Shown one piece after another: positions 41,701 through 51,171 of a stretch of DNA of 64,000 bases. The notes under the pieces were generated by a model. It searched no databases and was not told where the DNA came from. It saw only the letters and a program-made list of their open reading frames with translations. Position 1 is the first letter of the stretch, and each line of letters begins with the position of its first letter. The stretch is from Bacteroidales bacterium. Lineage in GTDB: Bacteria > Bacteroidota > Bacteroidia > Bacteroidales > Muribaculaceae. Position numbers and translations under genes: made by a program. The stretch covers positions 1 to 64,000 of the forward strand of contig JAQXIE010000018.1 of NCBI GenBank assembly GCA_029007645.1, read 5' to 3'.

Positions 41701-42987
41701 ATGACAGACCATAACAAGAAACAGTTCAGCTTCCGGCAGGAATGTCCGCGAGCCAAGCTGCAGGCCACCAACTGGCTGGCCGGCATCTCGGACGCGCGTG
41801 ACTTCGACATCGTGGAGGTGATCTTCAAGAACACGCGCGCAGGCTATTACATCAACAGTCTGGGCCCGGAGGTAAAGATCGGCGACACGGTGGTGGTGGA
41901 GTCGCAGCCCGGCTACGACATCGGACGCGTGAACATGACGGGGCGTCTCGTGAAGCTCCAGATGCGCAAGAACGGCATCAAGGAGGATTCCGAGCTGCGG
42001 AAACTGCTGCGCTACCCCACGCCCCAGGAACTTGACCGCGCCGACGAGGCCCACAGCCTGGAGCATGAGACGATGATCAAGGCGCGCCGCATCGCCGAGG
42101 GATTGTTGCTGAACATGAAGATAGGCGACGTCGAATACCAGGCGGATGCTGCAAAAGCCATATTTTATTACATAGCCGACGAGCGCGTGGACTTCCGGGC
42201 TCTGATCCGTGTGCTTGCAGACACTTTCAAGGTGCGCGTGGAGATGCGCCAGATCGGAGCACGTCAGGAAGCCGGCCGTATCGGCGGCATCGGACCCTGC
42301 GGACGGCCGCTTTGCTGCTCGCAGTGGATTACCCGCTTCAGCAGCGTGGGCACAGGCGCCGCCCGCATTCAGGACATCAGCATGAGTCCGCAGAAACTCG
42401 CCGGACAATGCGCCAAGCTGAAATGCTGTCTGAATTTCGAATCGGCCATCTACGCCGAAGCCCAGAAACAGATGCCCGGCAAGGATGTGCAACTCGAGAC
42501 CAAGGACGCCACCTACTACCTGTTCAAAAGCGATATCCTGGCGCATAAGGTGACCTACAGCACCGACCGCAAGATTCCGGCCAATCTGGTGACCATCGAC
42601 TCAAGCCGCGCGTTCGAGATAATCGCACTCAACAAACAGGGCGTGCGCGTAGACTCCCTGCTGCCCGAAGAGGAAGCCGCCCAGGGCGAGGAGACACCCA
42701 CCGATCTGGTGGAACAGGAAAGCCTGACCCGCTTCGACGGCTCGAAGGGCAAGAAACGCAAGAACCGCGGCCGCCGCGACAAATCGCAGGGCGAAAAGAA
42801 GCAGCAAGGCGAAAAGAAACAGCAGGGAGAGAACAGGCCGCAAGGCGAAAAGAAACAGCAAGGCGAGAACAGGCCGCAGGGTGAAAAGAAACCTCAGGAG
42901 GAGGGCCGGCATCAGCACCAGCGGCGCCGGCAACGTGGCCGCGGCGGCGAACAGCGAGGCGGCGAACAGAAAAAGTCCGAATCATGA
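41701..42987 (+). CDS. ricT: RicT/PSP1-family protein with repetitive basic tail
   Basis: PSP1 C-terminal domain protein, 428 aa. In Bacillus, RicT (YaaT) with RicA and RicF forms an iron-sulphur complex that guides RNase Y, which fits its place right after rny. Core signatures: KARRIAEGLLLNMKIGDVEYQADAAKAIFYYIADERVDFRALI, then IGPCGRPLCCSQW and GQCAKLKCCLNFE, the cysteine-rich patch likely to bind Fe-S. The last about 85 residues are low complexity, with repeats of the form QGEKKQQGENRP rich in Lys, Gln, Glu and Arg. The stop overlaps the gldH start. Confidence 0.9.
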   Translation: MTDHNKKQFSFRQECPRAKLQATNWLAGISDARDFDIVEVIFKNTRAGYYINSLGPEVKIGDTVVVESQPGYDIGRVNMTGRLVKLQMRKNGIKEDSELRKLLRYPTPQELDRADEAHSLEHETMIKARRIAEGLLLNMKIGDVEYQADAAKAIFYYIADERVDFRALIRVLADTFKVRVEMRQIGARQEAGRIGGIGPCGRPLCCSQWITRFSSVGTGAARIQDISMSPQKLAGQCAKLKCCLNFESAIYAEAQKQMPGKDVQLETKDATYYLFKSDILAHKVTYSTDRKIPANLVTIDSSRAFEIIALNKQGVRVDSLLPEEEAAQGEETPTDLVEQESLTRFDGSKGKKRKNRGRRDKSQGEKKQQGEKKQQGENRPQGEKKQQGENRPQGEKKPQEEGRHQHQRRRQRGRGGEQRGGEQKKSES

Positions 42988-43502
42988 AATGGGCAGCAGC
43001 CGTCGCCCTGATTCTACTGGCATTGCCGGCATGCAGAGAGGTCGACGACACAATATACATGCATTACCACGACGTGCCGCGTTCAGGGTGGGACATGTCC
43101 CGGCCTATGAATTTCGAGGCCTTCCCGGCCGACTCATCCTACATCGGCACTCCAACGCGGATGGAGCTCCTTGTCAGATACCTGGAATCGCAGCCCATAG
43201 CGGAAATCCCAGTGCTGGCGTCGGTCGAGGACGATAACGGCGACATCGTCAGCGACACCCTGCGGCTGAAACTGTTCGGGCCGGAGGGACGGCCTCTGGA
43301 CCGTCCGAAGTTCGGCATCGCAGAACATGTCGTGCATCTGCTGGATCATTATCGGCTTCGGCCGGGCCTTTCGGTAAACCTGATACCTCTGGCCCCGGCC
43401 AATGCAAGCAAAGGATTGTTGAATATCGGGGTGAGACTCGCCAAGGATGCTGACCGGAGCATGCCGCCGAAATCCTCACTGCCCACAAAACATAAAGACT
43501 GA
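42984..43502 (+). CDS. gldH: GldH gliding-motility lipoprotein homologue
   Basis: A 172-aa lipoprotein with signal MKWAAAVALILLALPAC (lipobox LPAC) and the family pattern NFEAFPADSSYIGTPTRMELLVRY, LKLFGPEGRPLDRPKFGIAEHVVHLLDHYRLRPGLS. GldH was defined in gliding Flavobacteria, but homologues are widespread in non-gliding Bacteroidales next to ricT. Its role there is unclear. It overlaps ricT by ATGA and abuts cca directly, so all three are in one operon. Confidence 0.85.
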   Translation: MKWAAAVALILLALPACREVDDTIYMHYHDVPRSGWDMSRPMNFEAFPADSSYIGTPTRMELLVRYLESQPIAEIPVLASVEDDNGDIVSDTLRLKLFGPEGRPLDRPKFGIAEHVVHLLDHYRLRPGLSVNLIPLAPANASKGLLNIGVRLAKDADRSMPPKSSLPTKHKD

Positions 43503-44942
43503 ATGAATCTGTCGGAGGATCTGAAACATCCCATATTCCGGCGCATCGGCCGCATTGCAGACGCGATGGGCCGGGAAGTATATGTGGTCGGCGGCTATGT
43601 GCGCGACATTTTTCTGCAACGGCCGTCGCAGGACATCGATCTTGTGACCGTGGGGAGCGGCATAGAGCTTGCCGAGGCCGTGGCCCGCGATCTCGGGCCC
43701 CGCACGCCGCTGAATGTGTTCGCCACCTACGGCACGGCCCAGGTGAAACATCACGGACTCGAGCTGGAGTTTGTCGGCGCCCGCCGCGAGTCATACCGCC
43801 GGGAGAGCCGCAATCCGATAGTGGAGGACGGTACGCTGACCGACGACCAGAACCGCCGGGATTTCACCATCAACGCCATGGCCATCTGCCTGAACGCCGA
43901 CCGGTTCGGCGAACTCGTGGACCCGTTCAACGGACTTGTTGACCTGGCCAAGCGCGTGATCCGCACGCCTCTCGACCCCGACATCACATTCTCGGACGAT
44001 CCGCTGCGTATGATGCGCGCCGTGCGGTTCGCCACGCAGCTCGACTTTGAGATCCTGCCGGAAACGCTTGAGGCGATACGCCGCAACGCTTCGCGGCTGG
44101 AGATCATAACCCGCGAGCGCATCAACGACGAGCTGGGCAAGATCATGCGTTCGCCGCGCCCGTCGATAGGTTTCAAACTGCTCGACAGCACGGGGCTGCT
44201 GGCCATAGCCTTCCCCCCGATCCTCGACCTGAAGGGGGTTGAGACTGTAGAAGGCGTGGGTCACAAGGACAATTTCCTGCACACGCTTCAGGTGGTCGAC
44301 AATGTGGCCGCCCGCAGCGACAATGAATGGCTCCGTTGGGCAGCCCTGCTCCACGACATCGGCAAACCGGCTACCAAACGGTTTGACGACAAGCTGGGCT
44401 GGACGTTCCATAACCACAACTTCATCGGCGAGAAGATGGTGCCGCGCATTTTCCGCAAGTACAAGATGCCGATGAACGAGAATATGAAGTATGTGGCCAA
44501 ACTTGTGGGTCTGCATATGCGACCGCAGTCGGTGGGCGAAAGCGGAGTGACCGATTCGGGAGTGCGCCGCCTCATCACCGATGCCGGTCCCGATCTGGAC
44601 GATCTGATGATACTCGCCGAGGCCGACATCACGTCGAAGAATCCGGGGAAAGTGCGCCGTCAGCTGGAGGGCTTCCGCCGGTTGCGCGAGCGCATGGAGC
44701 AGATCAACGATGCCGACGCCCTGCGCAACTGGAAAAATCCGGTTAACGGCAACGAAATCATGGAGCACTTCGGGCTTGCGCCCGGCGAAGAGATAAAATG
44801 GATCAAGGATGCCGTGAAGGAAGCCATCATGGAGGGAGAAATTCCGTATGACCATGCCGCGGCATGGCAATATGCGCTGGAGCACGGCGAGGATATTCTT
44901 GCCGCGAACCGCGATGCTCGCAATGCAAAAACATTGCAGTAG
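43503..44942 (+). CDS. cca: CCA tRNA nucleotidyltransferase with HD domain
   Basis: Class II nucleotidyltransferase of the poly(A) polymerase/CCA-adding superfamily, 479 aa. The N-terminus has VVGGYVRD and the two catalytic aspartates in QDIDLVTVG. DDQNRRDFTINAMAICL and ITFSDDPLRMMRAVRFA are the base-selecting and neck motifs. A C-terminal HD domain (RWAALLHDIGKPATKRF) is present. The start is directly after the gldH stop. A poly(A) polymerase function cannot be excluded by eye, but the length and HD domain fit CCA-adding enzymes of Bacteroidota. Confidence 0.92.
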   Translation: MNLSEDLKHPIFRRIGRIADAMGREVYVVGGYVRDIFLQRPSQDIDLVTVGSGIELAEAVARDLGPRTPLNVFATYGTAQVKHHGLELEFVGARRESYRRESRNPIVEDGTLTDDQNRRDFTINAMAICLNADRFGELVDPFNGLVDLAKRVIRTPLDPDITFSDDPLRMMRAVRFATQLDFEILPETLEAIRRNASRLEIITRERINDELGKIMRSPRPSIGFKLLDSTGLLAIAFPPILDLKGVETVEGVGHKDNFLHTLQVVDNVAARSDNEWLRWAALLHDIGKPATKRFDDKLGWTFHNHNFIGEKMVPRIFRKYKMPMNENMKYVAKLVGLHMRPQSVGESGVTDSGVRRLITDAGPDLDDLMILAEADITSKNPGKVRRQLEGFRRLRERMEQINDADALRNWKNPVNGNEIMEHFGLAPGEEIKWIKDAVKEAIMEGEIPYDHAAAWQYALEHGEDILAANRDARNAKTLQ

Positions 44943-45178
44943 AAATTGAATTTTTTTTAAAATTTTTAAAAATCGCAGATAGTGAAAATACCTGAGTTGC
45001 ATAAAAAATATTTTCGCTATAAATTCGCAAATGATAACAATGCTGATGTCCGGATGTGACTTCCGGACGTTAGAAAAAAGGACCGGTGTGACGATAGGTG
45101 CCGGAATATAAATACAACCAACTATGAACAAGAATGCCGGAGAGCCGGCAGAATAACCAGGTAAATAATAAGTCGATT
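44943..45178. other. AT-rich intergenic region before the HTH gene
   Basis: The first 90 bp are very AT-rich with long A and T tracts. A 7-bp hairpin GTCCGGA / TCCGGAC lies at 45048-45068, followed by an A6 run. It may act as an operator or a weak terminator. I see no consensus promoter and no further gene. Confidence 0.4.
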
Positions 45179-45388
45179 ATGGACATTGGACAGGAAATCA
45201 GGAAGCGTCGGCAGGAGCTGAGATTAACGCAGCAGTCGCTTGCCGATATCTCTGGAGTTAGTGTTCGGATGATTAAGTCGATAGAAGGAAATTATGCCAA
45301 CCCTTCGATACGCACGGTCGAGAAGCTGTTGAAGTCACTGAACCTGGGTCTTGAGATAATGGAAATGCGCCCGGCCGTAGAGGCCTGA
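45179..45388 (+). CDS. Small XRE-family helix-turn-helix regulator
   Basis: A 69-aa protein consisting of one HTH domain: IGQEIRKRRQELRLTQQSLADISGVSVRMIKSIEGNYANPSIRTVEKLLKSLNLGLEIME. The recognition helix is VSVRMIKSIE. The size is like HipB-type antitoxins, but no toxin gene is next to it; the neighbours are cca and glyS. An ATG at 45134 gives a 15-residue longer form with a low-complexity N-terminus, so I prefer 45179. It is followed by a strong terminator. Confidence 0.85.
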   Translation: MDIGQEIRKRRQELRLTQQSLADISGVSVRMIKSIEGNYANPSIRTVEKLLKSLNLGLEIMEMRPAVEA

Positions 45389-45395
45389 CATTTCG

Positions 45396-45426
45396 AACGG
45401 GGCCGCAGCAAAGCTGCAGCCCCGTT
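45396..45426 (+). terminator. Terminator after the HTH gene
   Basis: AACGGGGCCGCAGC pairs with GCTGCAGCCCCGTT (13 of 14 pairs) across an AAA loop, followed by TCGTTT. It lies 8 nt after the stop codon. Confidence 0.75.
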
Positions 45427-45451
45427 TCGTTTAAGCAGTTTCGGAGATGGG

Positions 45452-45483
45452 TTTCGCAGATTCGATTTTTTTTGTTATTTTTG
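45452..45483 (+). promoter_or_regulatory. Promoter of glyS
   Basis: TTTC (45452-45455), 20-nt spacer, TATTTTTG (45476-45483). The -7 is consensus and the -33 matches three of four bases. Leader about 60 nt. Confidence 0.6.
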
Positions 45484-45550
45484 CAATTTGAACCGGATAT
45501 GTGACGGGGATAACTTAAATTGTAACTAATCAGACAACAAAGATAAAAAG

Positions 45551-47101
45551 ATGGCAAAGCAGGAAGACGTATTCAAGTCAATAATAGCGCACGCCAAGGA
45601 ATACGGTTTCGTATTCCAGTCGTCGGAGATATACGACGGTCTCTCGGCGGTATACGATTATGGCCAGAACGGAGTAGAGCTTAAGAACAACATCAAGCGC
45701 TACTGGTGGGAGGCGATGACGATGTTGCACGACAACATTGTCGGCATCGATTCCGCCATATTCATGCATCCGACCATCTGGAAGGCATCGGGCCATGTCG
45801 ACGCGTTCAATGACCCGTTGATCGACAACCGCGACAGCAAGAAGCGCTACCGCGCGGACGTACTGATCGAGGACGAGATAGCCAAATTCGACGACAAGAT
45901 CAATAAGGAAGTGGCCAAGGCCGCCAAGCGTTTCGGCGACAGCTTCGACGAGGCACAGTTCCGCAGCACCAACGCCCGCGTTCTGGAGAACCAGGCCAAG
46001 CGCGACGAGCTGCATCAGCGTTACTCCGACGCAATGAACGCCAACGACCTCGACGCTCTGAAGCAGATAATCCTGGACTATGAGATCGTCGACCCGATCA
46101 GCGGCACGCGCAACTGGACCGACGTACGTCAGTTCAACCTGATGTTCAAGACCGAGATGGGATCCACGGCCGACGGCGCGATGGATGTTTACCTCCGTCC
46201 CGAGACCGCCCAGGGTATCTTTGTGAACGACCTGAACGTTCAGAAGACCGGACGCATGCGTATCCCGTTCGGTATCGCGCAGATCGGCAAGGCATTCCGC
46301 AACGAGATCGTGGCCCGTCAGTTCATCTTCCGCATGCGCGAGTTCGAGCAGATGGAGATGCAGTTCTTCGTACGTCCCGGCGAGGAGATGAAATGGTTCG
46401 ACTACTGGCGCAAGCTGCGTCTGGAGTGGCACAAGAACCTTGGACTGGGCGATGAAAAATACCGTTACCATGACCACGAGAAGCTGGCTCACTACGCCAA
46501 CGCCGCCACCGACATCGAGTTCCTCATGCCGTTCGGATTCAAGGAAGTGGAGGGTATCCACTCGCGTACCAATTTCGACCTGTCGCAGCACGAGAAATTC
46601 TCGGGCAAGAAGATACAGTACTTCGATCCGGAGCTGAACCAGAGCTACGTGCCTTACGTAATCGAGACCTCGATTGGCGTTGACCGCATGTTCCTGAGCG
46701 TGATGTGCAGTTGCTACGAGAACCAGCAGCTCGAGGGCGGCGACAGCCGCGTGGTGCTGCACTTCCCCGCGCCGATCGCGCCAGTGAAATGCGCCGTACT
46801 CCCACTGGTCAAGAAGGACGGACTGCCCGAAAAGGCCCGCGAAATCCAGCACCGCCTCCGTTTCGACTTCACCTGTCAGTACGATGAGAAGGACTCGATC
46901 GGCAAACGTTACCGCCGTCAGGACGCCATCGGCACCCCCTACTGCGTGACCGTCGATCACCAGACGCTCGAGGACAACACCGTGACACTGCGTCACCGCG
47001 ACTCGATGGAGCAGAAACGCGTCAACATCGACGATCTGGAGAAGATCCTGGCCGACGAAGTAAGCCTGAACAGCCTGCTGCGCCGTCTGGCCGACAAATA
47101 A
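45551..47101 (+). CDS. glyS: Glycyl-tRNA synthetase, single-chain dimeric type
   Basis: Charges tRNA-Gly with glycine. 516 aa, class II synthetase of the eukaryote/archaeon-like alpha-2 type, not the bacterial two-subunit type. Signatures: YDYGQNGVELKNNIKRYWWEAM near the N-terminus, motif 2-like QIGKAFRNEIVARQFIFRMREFEQMEMQFF, and motif 3-like ETSIGVDRMFLSVMCSCYE. A C-terminal anticodon-binding domain (CAVLPLVKKDGLPEKAREIQ) follows. It is the first gene of a same-strand series that runs through lemA and beyond. Confidence 0.96.
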   Translation: MAKQEDVFKSIIAHAKEYGFVFQSSEIYDGLSAVYDYGQNGVELKNNIKRYWWEAMTMLHDNIVGIDSAIFMHPTIWKASGHVDAFNDPLIDNRDSKKRYRADVLIEDEIAKFDDKINKEVAKAAKRFGDSFDEAQFRSTNARVLENQAKRDELHQRYSDAMNANDLDALKQIILDYEIVDPISGTRNWTDVRQFNLMFKTEMGSTADGAMDVYLRPETAQGIFVNDLNVQKTGRMRIPFGIAQIGKAFRNEIVARQFIFRMREFEQMEMQFFVRPGEEMKWFDYWRKLRLEWHKNLGLGDEKYRYHDHEKLAHYANAATDIEFLMPFGFKEVEGIHSRTNFDLSQHEKFSGKKIQYFDPELNQSYVPYVIETSIGVDRMFLSVMCSCYENQQLEGGDSRVVLHFPAPIAPVKCAVLPLVKKDGLPEKAREIQHRLRFDFTCQYDEKDSIGKRYRRQDAIGTPYCVTVDHQTLEDNTVTLRHRDSMEQKRVNIDDLEKILADEVSLNSLLRRLADK

Positions 47102-47130
47102 TCCCCTGACCGAACTAAAAATTCAAAATC

Positions 47131-47715
47131 ATGACAATCAAGAGAATCATATACATGCTGGTGGCGCTGACTGCCATGACAGGATTGAGCTCGTGCAACT
47201 ACAACTCGCTGGTCGAAAAGCAGCAGGGCGTTGACCAGGCGTGGGCACAGGTGGAGAACCAGTATCAGCGTCGCGCCGACCTGATTCCGAACCTGGTGAA
47301 CACGGTCAAGGGCTACAGCACCCACGAGGAAGAGACGCTGACCAAGGTGACGGAAGCCCGCGCCAAGGCGACGTCGATAACACTCACCGCCGACGAACTG
47401 ACCGAGGAGAATCTGGCCCGCTATCAGGCAGCCCAGAACGAGCTTTCGGGCGCGCTGAAGTCGCTGCTCGCCGTATCCGAGGCGTATCCCGACCTGAAAG
47501 CCAACGAAAACTTCCTGAACCTGCAGGCTCAGCTCGAGGGAACGGAAAACCGGATCTCGACCGAGCGCAAGCGCTACACCGAGGCCGTGATGGACTACAA
47601 CACGAGCATCAAGAAGTTCCCGACGATGATTTACGCCGGATGGTTCGGGTTCAAGGAAAAACCGCAGTTCAAAGCCGAGGCGGGCGCCGAGCGCGCTCCT
47701 GAAGTAAAATTCTGA
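47131..47715 (+). CDS. LemA-family protein
   Basis: A 194-aa LemA protein: an N-terminal hydrophobic segment with lipobox-like LSSC (MTIKRIIYMLVALTAMTGLSSC) and an antiparallel helical bundle. Family signatures are YNSLVEKQQGVDQAWAQVENQYQRRADLIPNLVNTVKGY, ARYQAAQNELSGALKSLLAVSEAYPDLKAN and LEGTENRISTERKRYTEAVMDYN. Its role in the cell is not known. It follows glyS by 29 nt and is 2 nt before the FKBP-type gene. Confidence 0.93.
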   Translation: MTIKRIIYMLVALTAMTGLSSCNYNSLVEKQQGVDQAWAQVENQYQRRADLIPNLVNTVKGYSTHEEETLTKVTEARAKATSITLTADELTEENLARYQAAQNELSGALKSLLAVSEAYPDLKANENFLNLQAQLEGTENRISTERKRYTEAVMDYNTSIKKFPTMIYAGWFGFKEKPQFKAEAGAERAPEVKF

Positions 47716-47717
47716 CA

Positions 47718-48242
47718 ATGAAGAAACTGTCATTACTCAGCCTGGCCTCAGTCGCCTTGATGTCGCTCACCTCCTGTCTGGGCTCCGACGTGGAGACCTA
47801 CGACAACTGGAGGAAACAGAACGAAGACTACATAGCCTCGATCGACCTGAACGAGTACGAGCGCTATATTCCGAGCTGGGCTCCCGAGCACGCCATCTAT
47901 ATGAAATGGCACAACGATCGGGCGCTGACCGCCGGAAACCTGGTGCCGATCTCGACGTCGACCGTCAGGGTGAAATATGAGCTGGAGGACATCGAAGGCA
48001 ACAAACTCCAGAACTCCTACAAGGCCAACGGCGACAGCATCTACGAGTCGCAGGTCAACACCAACATCCTGGGCTTCTGGGCCGCTCTGACCAACATGCA
48101 TGTCGGCGACTCGGTGACGATGATTCTGCCCTACCAGTCGGCTTACGGCAACTACTCGTCGGGCAGCGTTCTCCCCTACTCGGATCTGATCTACCACGTG
48201 AAACTCGTATCTGTAAAGGCCTACGAGCGACCGGATAAGTAA
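47718..48242 (+). CDS. FKBP-type lipoprotein
   Basis: A 174-aa lipoprotein (MKKLSLLSLASVALMSLTSC) with a C-terminal region recalling FKBP-type peptidyl-prolyl isomerases (VRVKYELEDIEGNKLQNS, LGFWAALTNMHVGDSVTMILPYQSAYGNYSSG, VLPYSDLIYHVKLVSV). The final strand pattern is the family's. Whether the active-site aromatic residues are complete is hard to judge, so it may be a folding factor or only share the fold. It is in a tight cluster with lemA and the S9 peptidase gene. Confidence 0.75.
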   Translation: MKKLSLLSLASVALMSLTSCLGSDVETYDNWRKQNEDYIASIDLNEYERYIPSWAPEHAIYMKWHNDRALTAGNLVPISTSTVRVKYELEDIEGNKLQNSYKANGDSIYESQVNTNILGFWAALTNMHVGDSVTMILPYQSAYGNYSSGSVLPYSDLIYHVKLVSVKAYERPDK

Positions 48243-48264
48243 ATAACGCAACACTCATTTATAT

Positions 48265-50793
48265 ATGAGAAGGACTATCGCAGCCATGGCCTTGTGTGCA
48301 ACACTCGGGGCCATGGCTTATACCATAACCGGCTACCGGGAGGCACCGATGGCGCGTCTGAGGGTGCCGGCACAGCCCGACAGCGTGGAAAGCGAAAACA
48401 AGTTCGAGGCAACACAATTGCTGCACTCGCGGCATCTGGCCGGCCAATGGCCCGACGACAGCAAATGGAAGCCGTTGCTGACCGACAGCACAGGAATGGT
48501 CGGGGGCTCGAAGAGTACCGACGCGCCGGAACTGCGCACCTACACCACGCGTCTGCGCGCTGCGCGCTATGCCAAGGGCACGCTGAAACTGACCACAGCC
48601 TCGCGTGCGGAAGTAAGCGTCAACGGCGAGGCATTGGTATCGCATGAAAGCTCCGACAGCACAGCCAAGCCGACAACCGCTCCGCTCGAACTGCTCCCCG
48701 AAGCCGACATGCAGATCACTGTCAACATCCTGACCATGCCCGATGACAAGGGCCCGGCGGGATTCAAACTGGAATTCGCCCCCGATGCCGAATACAAGGA
48801 CGTGTCCCTGCAATCCGGAGCCGACCTTCACAGGCGCGTCAGCCCTGTGGCCACGATGCAGGGTGACCGCGTGACGGGAGTGTCGCTCTCGCCCGACGGC
48901 AAGTACCTGCTGACCCGGTACCGCGAGACTGTGTCGGCGACCGAGACGCGACGCCGCGCCGTGCTGACCGAAACGGCCACCGGCCGCGTCATCAGCGAGG
49001 ATATCAACCAGTCGGCCGAATGGATGCCCCGTGGAAACCGGCTCTATTTCACCCGCGCCGGTGTGAAGGGCTACGATCTATACACGCTGAGCGTGCCCGG
49101 CATGCGCAGCCAGCGGATAGCCACGGCCATTCCCTCGGACGAGATCACCGTTTCGCCCGATGAACAGTATCTGATCTATTACACGAATGTCGAGGGCGCG
49201 AAGGAGACCGGCGTGATGCGCCGCGTGCGCACTCCGGACGACCGTATTCCCGGCGACCGAGACCGTTATTATCTGTCGCGCTACGACATGGAGACCGGCG
49301 TCTCGACGGTGCTCACCTACGGCGGCGCCACGACACAGTTCTGCGACATGACCCGCGACGGCTCGAAGCTGCTCTACATTTCATCGCGGGCCACACCCGA
49401 CAAATATCCCTTCTACCGGTCGTCGCTGATCCAGATGGACATGCGCACGTTCGCAACGGATACGATCGTGACGACCTCCAACGCCGACAGCGGCGTCAAT
49501 GACGCGGTATACTCGCCCGACGGACGCCAGGTGTTCCTGACGGGAGGCCCGGACGCCCTGGGCGGAATCGGCGCCAACTATGCGCCGGAACCTATCGGCA
49601 ACGACTTCGACCGTCAGGGTTTCATCATGGATATCGCCACGCGCAGAGTGCGCGCCATGACCCGCGACTTCGATCCGTCGATCGAAGGGAGCGTGACGTG
49701 GAACCCCGTCAACAATATGATATATTTCATCGGCGAGCGCGGATTCTTCCGCGACCTCTACGAGCTGAATCCCGGCAGCGGAGTAATCCGCATGCTGGCC
49801 AAAGAGGTGGAGACGGTGCGCGGTTTCAGCATCGGCGACAACGAGGAACGCCTGGTGGCCTACTACGGCGGCGGCTTCACCAACGAGGGCGCGGCATGGC
49901 TGCTCGACCTCAAGAACGGCCGCAACACGCTGGTCGACGATCCGCTGAAACAATACCTGGGCGACATGCAGTTTGGCGAAATGCGCCCCTGGAGCTTCAC
50001 AGCGTCCGACGGCAGCCTGATCGACGGCTACATGTGCCTGCCTCCCGATTTCGATCCCCAGCGCAAGTATCCGCTGATCGTATACTACTACGGAGGGACA
50101 TCGCCGACAAGCGCCGGATTCTATCACCTCTACTCGCCGCAGGTGTTCGCCAGCCGCGACTATGTGGTCTACACTCTCAATCCGAGCGGCACCACAGGCT
50201 ACGGCCAGGAGTTCTCGGCACGTCATGTCAATGCCTGGGGCAAGCGCACGGCCGACGAGATCATCGAGGGCGTGAAGGCTTTCTGCAAGGCACACCCCTT
50301 TGTCGACGACAAGAAGATTGGCTGTCTGGGAGCCTCCTACGGCGGCTTCATGACCCAGTACCTGCTCACGAAGACCGACATCTTCGCCGCAGCCATGTCG
50401 CATGCCGGCATATCGAACGTGACAAGCTACTGGGGCGAGGGCTACTGGGGATATTCCTACAATTCGGTCGCGGCTGCCAAGAGCTACCCCTGGACCGATC
50501 CCGAGCTTTACACAAAGCAAGGTTCGCTGTTCAATGCCGACAAGATACACACGCCGTTATTGCTGCTGCACGGAACGGCCGATACCAACGTGCCCATCGG
50601 CGAGAGCATCCAGCTGTTCAACGCACTGCGCATCCTGGGCCGCGATGTGGAATTCATCACCGTCGAAGGTGAGAACCATGTGATCTCGGACTACGAGAAG
50701 AAACTGCTGTGGCAGAACACGATAATGGCCTGGTTCGCCAAGTGGCTGCAGGATGATCCCCGCTGGTGGAACAGCCTCTACGGTAACAAATAA
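48265..50793 (+). CDS. S9-family prolyl oligopeptidase (DPP4-like)
   Basis: Secreted or periplasmic serine peptidase, 842 aa. Signal peptide (MRRTIAAMALCATLGAMAYT), beta-propeller-like middle region (VSLSPDGKYLLTRYRET, ISPDEQYLIYYTN-like repeats), then the alpha/beta-hydrolase domain. The catalytic triad is visible: Ser691 in GCLGASYGG, Asp773 in LLHGTADTNVP and His805 in EGENHVISDY. It probably removes dipeptides or cleaves after proline, feeding peptide use; the exact specificity cannot be told. Confidence 0.92.
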   Translation: MRRTIAAMALCATLGAMAYTITGYREAPMARLRVPAQPDSVESENKFEATQLLHSRHLAGQWPDDSKWKPLLTDSTGMVGGSKSTDAPELRTYTTRLRAARYAKGTLKLTTASRAEVSVNGEALVSHESSDSTAKPTTAPLELLPEADMQITVNILTMPDDKGPAGFKLEFAPDAEYKDVSLQSGADLHRRVSPVATMQGDRVTGVSLSPDGKYLLTRYRETVSATETRRRAVLTETATGRVISEDINQSAEWMPRGNRLYFTRAGVKGYDLYTLSVPGMRSQRIATAIPSDEITVSPDEQYLIYYTNVEGAKETGVMRRVRTPDDRIPGDRDRYYLSRYDMETGVSTVLTYGGATTQFCDMTRDGSKLLYISSRATPDKYPFYRSSLIQMDMRTFATDTIVTTSNADSGVNDAVYSPDGRQVFLTGGPDALGGIGANYAPEPIGNDFDRQGFIMDIATRRVRAMTRDFDPSIEGSVTWNPVNNMIYFIGERGFFRDLYELNPGSGVIRMLAKEVETVRGFSIGDNEERLVAYYGGGFTNEGAAWLLDLKNGRNTLVDDPLKQYLGDMQFGEMRPWSFTASDGSLIDGYMCLPPDFDPQRKYPLIVYYYGGTSPTSAGFYHLYSPQVFASRDYVVYTLNPSGTTGYGQEFSARHVNAWGKRTADEIIEGVKAFCKAHPFVDDKKIGCLGASYGGFMTQYLLTKTDIFAAAMSHAGISNVTSYWGEGYWGYSYNSVAAAKSYPWTDPELYTKQGSLFNADKIHTPLLLLHGTADTNVPIGESIQLFNALRILGRDVEFITVEGENHVISDYEKKLLWQNTIMAWFAKWLQDDPRWWNSLYGNK

Positions 50794-50797
50794 AACA

Positions 50798-51160
50798 ATG
50801 ATCAAAATGAAATATATCAAAGCTATTATGGCTGCCGGGGCGATCGCCCTGTTGTCGCTTGCTTCGTGCAACAGCAAGAGTATGAAGGACAGCGAGGAAA
50901 CCGCAGCCGAAATCGAGGCAGCCCAACTCGAAGGCCGCGAGGCGGCACGCATTTTCGTAAACCGGCCATGGCACGACACGATCTCGCTGCAGGCCCGGCT
51001 CCTGGAAGCACGTGCTGGTCAGAGCAAATATGTCACGGCCAAGAAGCCACGTTGCGCGGCGGCTTACGACTCGGCATTTGTCTCGACCCTGCGCACGGTG
51101 AATATCAGTGTGGCGCTCGAACTTGAGAAAGCGCACCGCACACCGAAAGTAAACCGTTGA
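50798..51160 (+). CDS. Unknown small lipoprotein
   Basis: A 120-aa protein beginning MIKMKYIKAIMAAGAIALLSLASC, a lipoprotein signal (lipobox LASC), then a charged helical region (SEETAAEIEAAQLEGREAARIFVNR) and a basic end. The ORF track start at 50753 is inside the S9 gene and rejected. It lies 4 nt after the S9 stop, so it is cotranscribed. I do not recognise the family. Confidence 0.7.
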   Translation: MIKMKYIKAIMAAGAIALLSLASCNSKSMKDSEETAAEIEAAQLEGREAARIFVNRPWHDTISLQARLLEARAGQSKYVTAKKPRCAAAYDSAFVSTLRTVNISVALELEKAHRTPKVNR

Positions 51161-51171
51161 AAGGAGACCCG

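Noticed and set aside
45179-45388. Toxin-antitoxin pair with the HTH gene as antitoxin
   Set aside because: No small toxin or HipA-like gene adjoins it; neighbours are cca and glyS.
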